A DNA stretch of 64,000 bases from Dermacentor variabilis (GCF_050947875.1 NC_134569.1:20683631-20747630), one strand, 5' to 3'; positions 12,286-24,129 are shown, counted from the first letter of the stretch. Program-made: numbers and translations. Notes: generated from the letters alone by a model not told the origin.

Positions 12286-12905
12286 ATAAAGTGAAAAATT
12301 TTAAACCACCTGTTCATTGATCGTGATATCACGTATAAGAGGAGTGCCAGATGCCTCATTGAAGTTTGGCAATACTCCATAATCGTAAGGAAGCATTGAC
12401 GAGAAAAACGAATTGAAGCTTTCAAAATGAGTATGTAAGTCTTCGTTACCTGCAGTAACACGAGTGCGTGCTGTTGGATTCGATTATCGCCATAACTTTG
12501 CAGACTCTTCATATAAGAACTTTGGGAGTTTTACATTGTAACAGTTGTGTTTTCATTCTTTGACAAGACGCTTCAAGTCATCCCTCATAACCTGAAGGGC
12601 ACTATTCCCCTCTTGACTGAGCTTGTTTTTTTTTTTTTTTTGTACAGGCTTTACGTTTCCATTTCAGACGGCTTTTGGCATGAGTTATTTGACGCGTTAT
12701 TGAATGATTTTTCTTTTCAGCGTTCCTTTTTTTTTCTTTTTTTTACGCTTTGGGATGAATAGATCCATGCATTCTGCAACCACTCGCGGAAAAATACCCC
12801 ACAGCTCTTCCATACTAGCGTTTGAGTTTCTAGAGGTGTGCGAGCCCCACTGAATGGCTGGTAAGTTGAAATTCCATAGTAGCATCTTGTTGCCATCCTG
12901 GCGCA
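12286..12905 (-). mobile_element. LINE scrap: EN end and EN-RT linker
   Basis: On the minus strand, WNFNLPAIQWGSH matches the GDFNLPxIxW box of the endonuclease. It runs directly into a linker with VAECMDLFIPKR, so the last part of the EN domain is deleted. Further on, degraded RT N-terminal sequence is visible in shifting frames. The T-runs at 12630 and 12725 are A-runs on the coding strand. The plus-strand end abuts the fold-back element at 12910. Confidence 0.6.
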
Positions 12906-12909
12906 TATA

Positions 12910-13573
12910 CGGGGTGATCATTTTTAAGCTTTATGGAATGACCTGTGGCAGGTAGCGTAGTTCTTGTCCTTGAGGTGTGTTATTCGAAGAGGCGGACATT
13001 ACTAACACGAGATATCAAAGCACATATTCTACTAATTAACGAAAATTCACTGATTAAATCTTTAATTAGTGACTTTACGGCACATATATTGTAATTTACG
13101 AATTGTAGCCGTTGAGGTTGCAAGACTATCCACTTAAAATGAATTTCCAAGATTTCACCAGTTTAGAAATATTATTTTCAATACGGCAGGACAACATACA
13201 TCGGCATTCCAGTTACTGGCGTGCTTCAATGCATAAAAAAGCGTTTTATTGAAAAAGTAAATGGAGCAACGGCGCATTTTCACGGCGACTTTGATGACGC
13301 ACATCTCTAAGCTGGTGCCATTCTGGAAATTCCTTCCAAGTGGATGTGCCTTGTAAACTCACCGGATACAATTAGTAAATTGCAATATATGCCGTAAAAT
13401 ATTTAATTAAGAAGATAATTAGTGAATTCTCGTCAATTAGTTGATGATGTATTGCGATTTCTCGTGCAAGTAATGCCCGCCTCTTTGAATACGATCTAGC
13501 TCAAGGACTAAAATTACGCTATCTGCCACAGGTGATTTTCAAAAATTCTATGCAACTTAAACATGGTCCCCCG
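12910..13573 (-). mobile_element. Fold-back (long inverted repeat) element, copy 1
   Basis: A 664-bp non-coding element whose left and right parts are inverted copies of each other over about 260 bases. The left arm has GAGGCGGACATTACT, and the right arm has the complement of GAGGCGGGCATTACTTG. The ends are CGGGGTGATCATTTTTAAG and, inverted, CGGGGGACCATGTTTAAG. A unique-looking centre (about 13185-13275) separates the arms. That centre is in the opposite orientation to copies 2 and 3, hence the minus call. No transposase is encoded. A non-autonomous DNA transposon (MITE type) fits best. Confidence 0.85.
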
Positions 13574-14204
13574 CTATGTATGGCGGCTCAAGACCACGCA
13601 TACAAGGGGAAAATAATCGGTTGGCATATCGAGGGAACTATAGATACATATATTTTTCGATGAGCGGCATCTGGCTAGAGTGCAAGTTCCGTGGTGGTGT
13701 TGATGGTGCTTTTTGCACGTTGTTATGTTCGCATATATAATTACATAATTACCGAACGCATTCTACCATGGCAGCGTTTGCCACTGCTTCGAAGGCAATC
13801 TGTGACACCGACATGTCCAAATAACGAGCCGCCAGGCGCGCAGCAGCAACAACTGTGAGACATGTTACACTATGAGCCAAAAAGCTGCCAACGACAAGCA
13901 ACGTCGACAGTATAAAGGCAGTCGCGCAACAAGGTGTTGGAGGTGTGCAGATATCCGCGGTGGTAATGAAATCGCAGCTCCGTTTTACTGTTCGTCGTAG
14001 TAATTCTACGATTACAACAGCTACTACTACTATAGTGCTACTGCTACTACTACTACAACTACCAGATTATTGGTCCCCAGTTGTTGCATACTGACGACGG
14101 CGTTTGGAAGGATGCTGCGCATCCCTCCCGATATATAGAGTGGCGCATGCCGACGCCCCCACGGCCAACTCCAACAAGACTCGTGCGCAGCAGAGGACGG
14201 GACA
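13574..14204. other. No recognisable gene
   Basis: Unassigned DNA. CTACTACTAC-type stretches at 14020-14055 make a short imperfect trinucleotide repeat. Confidence 0.5.
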
Positions 14205-14207
14205 GCC

Positions 14208-14410
14208 GCCGTCGTAGCGCAATCGGTAGAGCCTCGCACGCCTCAGGCGGAAGCTACATGGGCTCGATCTTCACTGGCGGCAAGGTGTTCGTTCTTGCAC
14301 TGTATGCTATTTATAGCAATTATACCATGCGTTATAATTAATTCTACATTTGAATAAAAAAAGGACGGCGAAAATCCGCCGTGCTTTTCTTGGCTTCATT
14401 AAATGGTGGC

Positions 14411-14486
<76 letters not shown>
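14208..14486 (+). mobile_element. tRNA-derived SINE (second family) with (ATA)n tail
   Basis: The head 14208-14282 folds like a tRNA. Acceptor GCCGTCG pairs with TGGCGGC using two wobbles, TAGCGCAATCGGTAGAG is an A box, and GGCTCGATCTTC is a weakened B box. The anticodon arm is imperfect and the T arm poor, so this is a SINE head and not a tRNA gene. A body with AATAAAAAAAGGACGGCG leads into an ATA array that ends at 14486 and looks like the SINE tail. Confidence 0.65.
14410..14486. repeat. (ATA)n microsatellite
   Basis: A perfect trinucleotide array of about 25 units at the 3' end of the SINE head and body just upstream. Confidence 0.97.
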
Positions 14487-14487
<1 letters not shown>

Positions 14488-14924
14488 CTTTAGTCCGAAA
14501 TCTTATGCACATGGGGGGGTATTTCTTGCCGGGTCTGTCGAAGCTTTCGGAGGGTTTCTATGGCACGGACCTGACAGTCACGGCAAAATCACATTGACAC
14601 GGTCTCGAGCATAATGAATGCTCCAAAACGTAAACTAAGCCTCTTCATTTTCAAGAGCACATGAAAAATTAGTCACCGAGAACTGAAAGAAAGTTAGATC
14701 GACAAAGATGCTACATGACAACTTCAAACAAGTCTGGTCGCATTATTACAAGAATATGCACGGAACTGACCAATGTTCTAAAGGAAAGCTGCGAAATGGC
14801 TACAGGTACCCATGCTCAAACCATTCGCGATGCTCACGTACACACAAATAAAAGTCAGCTTCATACGAGTGGCATTTTTTTTATTCCTTCTTTAAAGGCG
14901 TTCTTTAAGCCAGATAAGCTTCCT

Positions 14925-16107
14925 TGATCCAGTTCTGAAGTGGGGAGTTCATTAAGCAAATTAGGAACACAACATTGTCATTGCCCTTTGCCATAATTAG
15001 TTCTTGTTCGAGGAACAACATATCTGGAGGGACTCCGTAGATGGATGTGCTCTATTTCGGGTACGCGAACATCTTCGTTCCATAAATATTGCGGCACGAC
15101 AGAAAGAAACACTGAATCAAATTTCGGAATTTTCAGAGACCTGAATGGTTTATCCATATTCATATTTGTTTTGTAGGCTACACTTTTTAAAATACTCTGT
15201 AATAAACTCTTTAAATTGGATTTCCATAAACTGCTGCAATAAAAAAAAAACAGCAGATGCCATATCTTATATACGAATAAACTATCGCGTGCACGTTCAT
15301 TTTCTTTATTTTAATAGGATCACAACTCCGAATGCAGTAAAGTAAGCACGCAGCTCGTCGAAGTTTAGCACAAATTGAAGCCATATGAACGTACGTTCCA
15401 TGATAAATCATTGTCAAAGTGAACTCCTGGCTATTTAACACTTTCTACATATTCAATCCGTGTACAATCACAATTCTAACGATCCGACATGCATAAGGAC
15501 AGGCAGTGTAGCATCAAGAATTTTTAAGGGATTTCTAAAACAGACTAATTGCGTTTTTCGGCCATTAACTTTTATTTGATTACTTTTACACCAATATATG
15601 AAAATTACTGCATCAATTTGAAGCAGAGCATATCACATTCCACGTGTCGTGCGTCCACGTGTATTTAAACACGGTGCCTGTGTCACTTGACTGTCCTGTC
15701 ACACAGGTATAAGTTACATAAAAGCGGTGACAGCATTGAATTAACCCTGCGGCACTCCTGTTGTGAGGCACCGCGGAGTGCTGTGTACATCATTCAGAGA
15801 AACAATTTGAGACCGATTCAAAAGATAACTGTTAAGAAAATCTAGAAGATGTCGCCGAAAGCCATAGTTGCGAAGTCTGCTGCACAGAATACGGTGGCTA
15901 AATTAGTTAAGTGCATTTGATATGTGCAAAAAGGGTCCACGGGCCACTTGGTTCCGTTCAAAAATTTCGTGTAAAAAAACCTGACAGATTTTCAAGAAAG
16001 TTGCTCTGCGCAACTGCCTTGAGCAAAGCCATACTAGGAAGCTGATCAAATGTTGTGCTTAAGAACGAAGCCGCCCATCACTTCAAGAACATGCCTTTCT
16101 AGCAGTT
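14925..16107 (-). pseudogene. RT middle and C-terminal part beyond the SINE
   Basis: On the minus strand, KLLERHVLEVMGGFVLKH and a degraded QYGFxxGxS-like block come first. Then come many stops, PGVHFDNDLSWN (15440-15380), and a C-terminal segment with RTNYGKGQ and PNLLNELP (15010-14940), which is the CR1/L2 C-terminal signature. No catalytic palm box can be read, so this copy is inactive. Confidence 0.75.
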
Positions 16108-16347
16108 TCACCCGCCGTGGTTGCTCAGTGGCTATGGTGTTGGGCTGCTGAGCACGAGGTCGCGGGATCGAATCCCGGCCACGGCGGCCGCATTTCGATG
16201 GGGGCGAAATGCGAAAACACCCGTGTGCTTAGATTTAGGTGCACGTTAAAGAACCCCAGGTGGTCAAAATTTCCGGAGTCCTCCACTACGGCGTGCCTCA
16301 TAATCAGAAAGTGGTTTTGGCACGTAAAACCCCAAATATTATTATTA
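16108..16347 (+). mobile_element. Ruka-like SINE with 12-bp TSD
   Basis: It has the same head, body and order as the SINE at 6695: an A box in TTGCTCAGTGGC, the B box GGGATCGAATCCC, and GTGGTTTTGGCACGTAAAAC near the end, then ATTATTATT. The 12-bp TSD TTTCTAGCAGTT is at 16096-16107 and 16348-16359. It is opposite in orientation to the LINE RT it splits. A and B boxes are intact, so Pol III promoter activity is conceivable. Confidence 0.95.
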
Positions 16348-16862
16348 TTTCTAGCAGTTGTGCTAAGAAAGGAAGTACGGATATGGGGCGGTAGTTTCCT
16401 GTTTTTGATGTATCTCCGTTCTTTAATACCGGAATACACAATGCTCTCTTCATTTCATTGGGTACAACACACGTGTTTAGAATACTTCTCAAAATACAAG
16501 GAATCGGCCCAGCTAGCACACTAATATTACGTGTTATATCTTCAGCTGATATTCCATCTAAACCGAAACAAGTCACCTTCCGCCATCGAGGGCAGAAGCG
16601 CCGAATCTGATACTAAACAGATAGCTGCGATAAGGCTCGGCAGATTAAGAGGCGTTCCCATATCTATCGCCACTGAAGAAAATGAGTCGTTGAAACAATT
16701 AGCCGCCGCTTGCGTGGGAGCACCGAAACCTTTCAATATCGGATCTAAATAGGAGCTCGACTTGGTTCCCCTAAGCTCTTGCACTAGGGACCACATCTTT
16801 GCTGATTTATTACGAGAAAAAGAAAATTGGCGGCCAAAGTAGTTTCTTTTGGAACAGCGCAT
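16348..16862 (-). pseudogene. RT N-terminal part upstream of the SINE
   Basis: On the minus strand this shows GLDGIS, then VPNEMKRALCIPVLKNGD and NYRPISVLPFLAQLLE, the standard opening of LINE RTs. A linker frame (16542-16862) carries SFSRNKSAKMWSLVQELRG. The next residues of the motif lie beyond the SINE, starting at 16107. A frameshift separates the linker from the RT frame. Confidence 0.85.
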
Positions 16863-17220
16863 TATTGCTGTAATTTTGTTTCATGCGCTTCGGTGAAGAC
16901 TATTCAGAGCTTCGTCTTCAGGGTGCTTTCGACATCGTTTCCAAAGTACGTCTTTCTCTTGAATAGCATTCAATATACGATTACTTACTCAGTGTAAGTG
17001 TGCTTTTAGCTTACGTGCCAAAACGAATCTTTTACACCCTTGCTTCAGTGCGGTGAAAGCATCTACAGAATTTTTATAACCATTGGTCGAACAACTATGT
17101 GCTAAGAGTGTGTCCCAGTCACATTGGGCGACAAGTATGGCAAGTTTGGCAAGCGCAGTCTGCTCTCCTGCGCTTGCCTGCCTGCATGTGCGCCGCCGCT
17201 GCCATGTGATGTCCGCCAAA

Positions 17221-18599
17221 GCGCATAAACCACATGTGCAAGGAAATTTCTATAGCTATAGCATATCCTTGTCATAAAACAAAATACAGAGAGTTAAAGT
17301 TTGAAGACACCGTATATTCATTGCGTAGGTGAAGCGGCGGTAGTCGCTTGCCACCGGTCCTCGACCACCGTTTGGTGCCGAGTAGTGGGAAAAGTAAGCG
17401 ATAAATAACAACTGCGGATGCACATAATCCCAGTGAACGAGACAGCTGGCGGTGTAGGAGGCGAAAAACTCCCCTCTGGGCACAACGCCGCGAAATTATC
17501 CCCGCTACGTCAGCAGCAGCCAGCCATCCGGCGTCCTCGTCACCGACACCCATTCTTGGAAAGCCAAACGGGGGACGCGCGTGTGTAGTAAGCGAGTGCG
17601 CGCGTGTGGCTTGCGCGGCGCGCACCGCGTGAGCTCGCTCTGTGTCAAGGTGCTTCGTGGGCAGCCCACGCCGGGCAAGCATTCCGGCAGCGTGTGCAGC
17701 ACAGCGGACGCATTGCACGCTCGCCGCCATAGTGAAGCCGCGTGCTCAGCGAAGGCCGACCTCCAACGCACTGCGTGCAAGGCATCCGCAGTGGCGCCGT
17801 CTGGTCGGGTGGCTACCGCGCGTTCCAGCGCCAGTGAGCTTTGCGTGGGTTGAACAAACCGGTCGCTCTTACGATTTTAAGACCACGAGAAATGAATGCA
17901 ATTGTGGAAGCGGGTACAGCATACGAAGTTTACCGACCCGAATTCACCGAAGATGTCCGGAAACGGCCCCTCCGAACTTAGCGGAGTGAATAATGTCAGA
18001 GAATAGCTATTACAAGTCATAAATAGCTTTCGACAGAGCTCACTCATGAAAAAAAAAAATGGATGCAAAGGAGACGCCACTCCCGCAAGCACTAACCACG
18101 CTGCTGAATATACCGAATAGCTAGCACGTGCTCGTCTCGACAGCGAGCGCACGAGGTCGTTGCGGTGAGCATCGTTGAACTGTATTTAGTCTAAACATAG
18201 GCCTATATGGAAACATCTTGGCAGGAGGCTGCAGTTCTGACCCAAGAAAGCTAAGGCGACGAGCTTTAACAATGGCGCCATTTTGTCTGACAACACGGGC
18301 ACGGCGGCTTCAATGATGACAAGCGATGTTAACGGCCTCATCCCTTCAGCAACACGCGCAACAATGATCCAAACAGAAAAGCAAAACTAAAGAGAAACTG
18401 GGCCACTACATCACTCGATCACCGTTGTTTTCGCTCAACATATCTCGCTATCTAACACGTGTGGGCAACGCTAGGCCGGTCGACCAGTGTCCTCCAGACC
18501 GTCGGCACAGCGTGCTCACTGGCGTGACGGACTAACCAAAAACAAACAACGGGGCTGCCTGCGCCTGGCCTAGTTACTGCGAGCATAATTAATCAGAGG
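17221..18599. other. Unassigned; CpG-rich 17480-17860
   Basis: The stretch 17480-17860 is CpG-rich with frames open on both strands (17272-17730 -, 17581-17853 +) and no domain. The rest is ordinary. No gene is called. Confidence 0.4.
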
Positions 18600-19850
18600 A
18601 GCCGCCCTCCCACCGGAGGGGAGGGGGTGTTGCCCACAGCTACTGCATCGTGGGTCGTCCCGACTGACCTGTTGCCGACTTCCGGAGCGTGCGTGGGTAC
18701 GCCCCCTCCTCCGAGTTCAGCGGGTGCGCGGATGACGAAACGACGTCGCCGCTGCTGAGGGGCGCAGCAGCAGCCGGAGTTGGCAATAGTTCGGCACCAC
18801 TGTTGCTATCAAGCACCGACCTCGCTCGACAGACCGAGGCGCGAAGAACTCAGTCGCGCAACGATTTGCTGCCGTCAGCCACAACAGCACTGACTCTTTA
18901 CAACGAATTCACATCACCTTTCGCCGCACCAGTTTTGAGTTATCCAATCGGAAACAACGTGGTCGATTTCAGGTTGCACGACTTCCACGAACTCTCGACG
19001 GCAATTGCAAGACTGGTTGGAGTGCGCAGAGTTGAGAGCGTCGGCAGTATATCGGAGCTTGTCGCCGACACTTAGAGCAGCAGGGCAAGGATGATGCACG
19101 ACGAAACGGGGCGAGAATGCGCCGTGTTGCTCACGTCCAGCGGCAGCACAGATCTTCGGCAAGAAGGCCGTTCTTCGGATGGAAGCCGGGAGGCTGGAGA
19201 AGAAGCAAGACGGCTCAGTCGCAGCGTGCACTTGGTATGGACGAAAGAAGAGAAAGTCGGCCTAGGTGGCGCCCAGAAAGTGAGTCGTGTTTGAGTGCCG
19301 GCAAGAGCGGCGTCGACAGTGTGAGCTTGCTGCAAGGAGTGGGTCTGGTGGGCCGAGTGCCCACGCCGTGCGCGCGCGCACGCGACTCCGGCGACGACAA
19401 CGGCGACTCCAAAGAAAGCAACGAACAAACGCGAGAGGAGAGCCCGAACGCAGTCGCAGCGCGGAGAGGAAAAGAGCAGAGGGAAAAACAAACGGGCCTG
19501 GTGGGCGGACCCGGGGCGCGCCGCGTCAAACGCAGCCACCATTTGGCACCCGCGTGTGGGAGTGCTGTCTTACTTAGAGCGCCGCTCGACGACTACTGCG
19601 CGTCACTGTGGGCATGCGACAGGGCGCGCGTCAAGCGAAATACAAAGCGTGCGGAGATGTTCTGCAGAGGCGCTCTTCCGCACTGGAGTTCTAGACCGGT
19701 GTTCGTATTTCCGAGAAAGGAGCCCTACATGGATTGACGGGCGGCGTAGTAATGACCGGTAAGAGCGCATTCGCGACAGCGTACTTCGTCGCTTCGCTTG
19801 TTCGCTGCGTGCTGGCAGAAGTTTCAAGTGCATGCATCGAAATAAATTTT
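18600..19850. promoter_or_regulatory. CpG-rich block, candidate promoter/5' exon region
   Basis: A long GC- and CpG-rich stretch with frames open in up to five of six phases. Such composition in an otherwise AT-leaning window is what an animal promoter and first exon often looks like. No TATA box or initiator can be pinned down by eye. Orientation is unknown. Confidence 0.3.
19091..19279 (+). CDS. Candidate first coding exon, unknown protein
   Basis: An ATG-initiated 63-codon frame (starting MMHDETGRECAVLL, ending VGLGGAQK) runs into CAGAAA|GTGAGT, a good 5' splice site at 19279/19280. It lies inside the CpG-rich block. The peptide is charged and has no known domain. The alternative is a chance frame in GC-rich DNA. 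No acceptor or downstream exon was identified. Confidence 0.18.
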
Positions 19851-22230
19851 GAAAGGAAGCCAGCTTTGGTAGAGAAGCAGAATGGCCATTTACAGGGAAA
19901 TTATCGTAAACGTCAGCAACACTCGCGTCATAGCCCTTCCTGCAGAAGTTTACGAATAACGTGATCAGTGAAGGAAACGAATTTTCGTTTTGCTGCGGCC
20001 AGTGCGCTAGCCTTGCCTATGGGTATTCGCGATTGTGCCCCTATTAAAAATATTCCTCAGCTGCACGCAGTGGAAGGCGCGGTGCCGTTCCTAGACTGAA
20101 GCGATTGTGCTTTTGGCCAACTACGGCGATTCGTGAGCTGGAGTCTCAGAAAACGGCGCTTTGAGCGCCCGCTCCGCGATGCCGTGGACTTGACATCTCT
20201 CCTAAACTAACGGCCCTTAATAGGAGTTGCGCAGTGATACTACTGGATTATGTCTACTTTCAGTAGAGGAGCGGCGCTGATTCGAAGAGGTTCCAGCCTT
20301 TCCCTTCGCTTCGATCACTTCCGCTTAGTGCAGCAAGATCTGCTAGTAGCAGGGCAAAACTCTTCAGCCTTCATTAAAGTCCATATCTCTCTTTATATAA
20401 GTCAGGTGCGTTTGTAAACCAATAATAAACTGAAAAGGGTAAATCGTTTACCTCGGCAAGCACTGCACCGAAATTGATTAGATGTATGAACTATTTAATA
20501 GAACAAGTAGAAATATAGTGACTGTTGGAAGCGGATTTTTGACTTATGTCGACGATCTTTTAAAATAAGAATTGCTATGAATTGCAAGATATAGAAAAAA
20601 CGAAAGTATTAAGTTTGCAACTCTGACGCAGCGACGAAAAGCGATATCGCAGTTCTGAAAACTGCATCTAATAATACATATAGAGCGGACAAAGTAGTTA
20701 TATTATACATCCCTGTGAAATATGTTACTAATTTGTGAATAGTTATATTGCAGCGCCTTGTTAAGCACTGTAACAAATCCGGTAAGCTGTAAATTAATAT
20801 ACCAATTTGCCGGCTTTAAATGGTTTAAGGGTCCAGTTTACCGAACTACGATATTTGTTTTTCGTGCAGAGTTTCGGATTTGTAAACTTCGTGCATCTAC
20901 TTTTGTCCAACTTACCAATTTACGGCAATATTTGTAAAAACATTAAGCAGCTAAATTAAAATTCCACTCCCTACAGTGTCCAGCACTTAGCTTTCTCTCT
21001 CAAATGCGACAAATTTCATTAAAATTCTTCCAGTAGTTACCTCACATATATACTTGCATAGGCGTCAACGGTGTTGGGCCCGAGCTAAAGCTTCTTTTAA
21101 AAAGAACACCGATTGATATGGATTCCCTTATAACTTGAACATTTAAGGGATCTTTGTACATCTTTATAATATGTACATATGCAACGATCATTTCATTTTT
21201 CGTTCTTCCTTGCACTCTGGCAATTGGCTTGGACGCCACCGGGCTGCCATTATCGCCGGGATGTCGGCGCCTCGACGCGACGCAGGGTAAGATTAAAAAC
21301 AAGAAAATAAAGCGGTCCTTAAGCGTTAAAAAGATCCCAGGCCCGTGGCCAAGGGATATATTACAAAGGCGAACGCTAGTGGTCCTCCAGAGATTTCTGC
21401 AGTGGAGTAATATTGTTGGAAATTACTGATGGAAGTTTGTATTCCTTTCTGTGCCTGAAATCATGTAAATTTCTCCGAAATGAGTTCGTATTCTTTTGTA
21501 TTTAATGCATCTGTGGAGCTGACTTTACGTTCCATGCACTATATATGCATCTCATGAGTTCACGTTATATTCCTCAGTTCTCTATGGAGCCCACAGACAA
21601 TGGTAAGCACCTACTGAATAAAGCTATGTAGCTGGTTTGGTGGTAATGGTCTAACTCTTAATGTGTCCTAATCTAAGTATATAACTTTTAGTCCAATAAA
21701 CACAGTCGCACATAGTAAAATCAACATCACATGCGAGAATACAGAGCTAAAACAGGTTGCAAACCAGAAATTTCTCACAGTCTGGTTCCATGAAAACCTC
21801 TTCTCGAACATGCACATCATGAAACTGAGTGAGACTGTTGGCTGCTTTCATAAAGTGTCTAAATTCTTGCCTAACTCGTTGAAATTATTCATTTACTATA
21901 CACCTATACACGGTAAATAATCTGACTGTACACTCGTACGGGTGACTACAGGATCCGGAAATTAAAAGAAACTTATCCTCACTCAAAAACACATTGTGCG
22001 TTTCACTGAAGGATTTTATGGCAGACCGCAAGACCTGCCACTTTTTAGACACCATATACTAAACAGAAATCATACATATAATGATAATATGACAAAATTG
22101 TTTATATTCCACTACTGCAGATAATACATCCAGCCAAAATGTTTTCTGGCGGAAACGTTATCGAGTCCTCATCACCTGTACTAATTACGGACAGGAGTCC
22201 ATAACGGGTGGAATTACTTCTGGCCTCTAC
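19851..22230. other. No recognisable gene
   Basis: Mostly AT-rich DNA without long frames. A frame pair at 21042-21429 has no motif; a donor-like CAG|GGTAAG occurs at 21286. Nothing is called. Confidence 0.45.
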
Positions 22231-22560
22231 AGACATCCTAAACCATTACAGAAAGTCAAGTTCAACATTCGTGCTGCTGCCGCCGCCGTACTATACGTGA
22301 GAGGAACAGGTGGACCTCCACCGCCTCGCAGACGCGCACTTTTCTTATGTCCCAACCACTTCGGCAAGCTTCGGCGCGCTCCGACAAGCGAACGCTTCGC
22401 TTCGCGTTGGTCGGAGGAAGAGGGCACGCAACCACTGGACAGAAGCTCCGATACGCGCCGAAGCTCGCTCCTCGGCTGTGGCACACTGTTGCTGGACTAT
22501 TCTGTCTTCATCCGTCAAAGTCCGGCCTAAAACAGCCTGCTGTAAACTAGGCTTGAAACA
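22231..22560. other. Short CpG-rich stretch
   Basis: A small GC-rich island with frames on both strands. An imperfect hairpin (CTCCGAC/GTCGGAG arms, about 22379-22415) is visible. No domain in any frame. Confidence 0.35.
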
Positions 22561-23051
22561 ATAAGTTAGTGATCTGCATGCGCTTTTAGATATAAAAAAA
22601 CACGTTTGAATAATGAATATACGCCTGCCGCAACAGTTTGTTTTTATTTTTGAAGTAACAATAGTGCACAAAATACCGACATCAGCGCTCGCGCGTCGTC
22701 TGTCTGCAAGATCGCTTTGCAAACACCTGCACGACGATGCCATATCATATCAAAAACTGTTGTACCATTTAATTTTTGGTAGCTTATTGCAGAGCCAACT
22801 ATGTAAGAATTTGGGGTGCAAAGTATCACTGAAAAAATCTGTTGGAAATATTGCCACGTAGTAGTGACGGTAAATAAATAGTGCCGACTCCATCGCAACG
22901 ATAGCGGCGAGCAATGTCTGCAATCGTCGAAAATCTCATCTGCGGGTCAAGCGCTTCGGTTTGCATACATCAGTCATCGAAAGTTACAGCCTATTCGCTG
23001 GTGCCCGCGCGCCTTCCAGAAACTACAACACAATTCGTGTCGCGTATGCAA

Positions 23052-23708
23052 TCAGATTAATAAGGTTCGTCGACAACAGACAGAACCATCGATAACATTC
23101 GCGAAACTTCCGATACGTTCAGGCGCATCCTGCACCGAGCGATAACGTTTAACATATTTTAGGCGGTGAAATACGGTAACCGGATACAGATAAAGCATCC
23201 GTGTCAGTATAATTATGCTTGTTGATGCAAGAAAGAAACGTGAAAAAGTGGGTTCTGAGAAAATCAGCAAAAAAGAATCGAAACTCCTGTAGCACTCACA
23301 CACAAAAAAACTAGAATAGCTAAAATGTATGTAATTCGTAGCTTGACTCCCCCCGATTCTTGATTCTGTCAAATCTAGCCCATGGAGCACCTCTATTATT
23401 CTAGGTTGTTTTGATGCATCAACACCGCATCCGGAGGCCTTCAAATTGAGCGTATTGCTACAAAACATTTTCACAGTGTAAGGACCATGTTCTATTGTAA
23501 CTGGTTTCCAAATGCCAAGTTTGTCTTTCTTTACATTAATGAAATGACATACCGTCAGATAATACAAGCTTGAGAATTGGACGGTTTTAATAGGGGTCTT
23601 TCGTTGCCCTTTGCCAAGTCGTACTATTCGAATGTATGGGAGCAGCTCATTTGCATAGTATAAGAAATATATAAACAGGTTATTTTCACAATTTATACAC
23701 TTCGTCAC
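23052..23708 (-). CDS. Unrecognised 218-codon open frame
   Basis: An ATG-started minus-strand frame in AT-rich DNA, where a stop-free run of this length is less expected than in the GC-rich blocks. The product begins MTKCINCENN, has hydrophobic aromatic-rich patches and an SGCGVDASKQP segment, and shows no motif I can name. It may be a retained part of an exon, an unknown transposon ORF or chance. The flank 23709-24130 holds nothing recognisable. Confidence 0.2.
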   Translation of the reverse strand: MTKCINCENNLFIYFLYYANELLPYIRIVRLGKGQRKTPIKTVQFSSLYYLTVCHFINVKKDKLGIWKPVTIEHGPYTVKMFCSNTLNLKASGCGVDASKQPRIIEVLHGLDLTESRIGGSQATNYIHFSYSSFFVCECYRSFDSFLLIFSEPTFSRFFLASTSIIILTRMLYLYPVTVFHRLKYVKRYRSVQDAPERIGSFANVIDGSVCCRRTLLI

Positions 23709-24129
23709 CGCAAAAAAAAAAAAATTGCAGTTTATTGTTTTCAGCCTGCTATGATATTTTGACTGAGAAAGATATATTCAATTTGTTCTGCGAGGCACGC
23801 AATAATTGCTGTAGCATATTATTGTATTGCACAACACTGCATACAGTAGCCAGCCATTATTAAAACTCAGAAGAAATTAATATCACAATGCATATGATCA
23901 GGCACATAGCATATTATTATTGCACTTTCTTAATTCATGCCCTTTTTTTAATTGCACAAAAAACTACTGCACTGAAACAGTATACTAGTACATACTTAAA
24001 AAAACGATTTTATACTACTATAATAATTAATCATTCTAATTTTTATCATAGTGCCCAGGAACAGCTAGAGAGCCTTTGTACTGGTGCACTTAACGAGCAC
24101 TATGTGAGACAAAATGTACAGAAAACATG

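Larger units (their letters stand above)
14600..17220 (-). mobile_element. L2/CR1-like LINE remnant, minus strand
   Basis: Reading from 17220 down, a linker with CDWDTLLAHS and WKRCRKHPEDEALNSLHRS precedes the RT N-terminus. A SINE then interrupts at 16347-16108. Beyond it the RT continues in broken frames, and the C-terminus is at 15163-14925. The 5' end (EN) is missing and the core palm with the YADD box is not recognisable, so an internal deletion is likely. Same general type as the LINE at 3.9-7.5 kb. The position of the 3' end near 14600 is uncertain. Confidence 0.8.

Noticed and set aside
14208..14282. tRNA gene
   Set aside because: Acceptor pairs, but the anticodon loop lacks U33, the T arm is poor, and a SINE body and tail follow.
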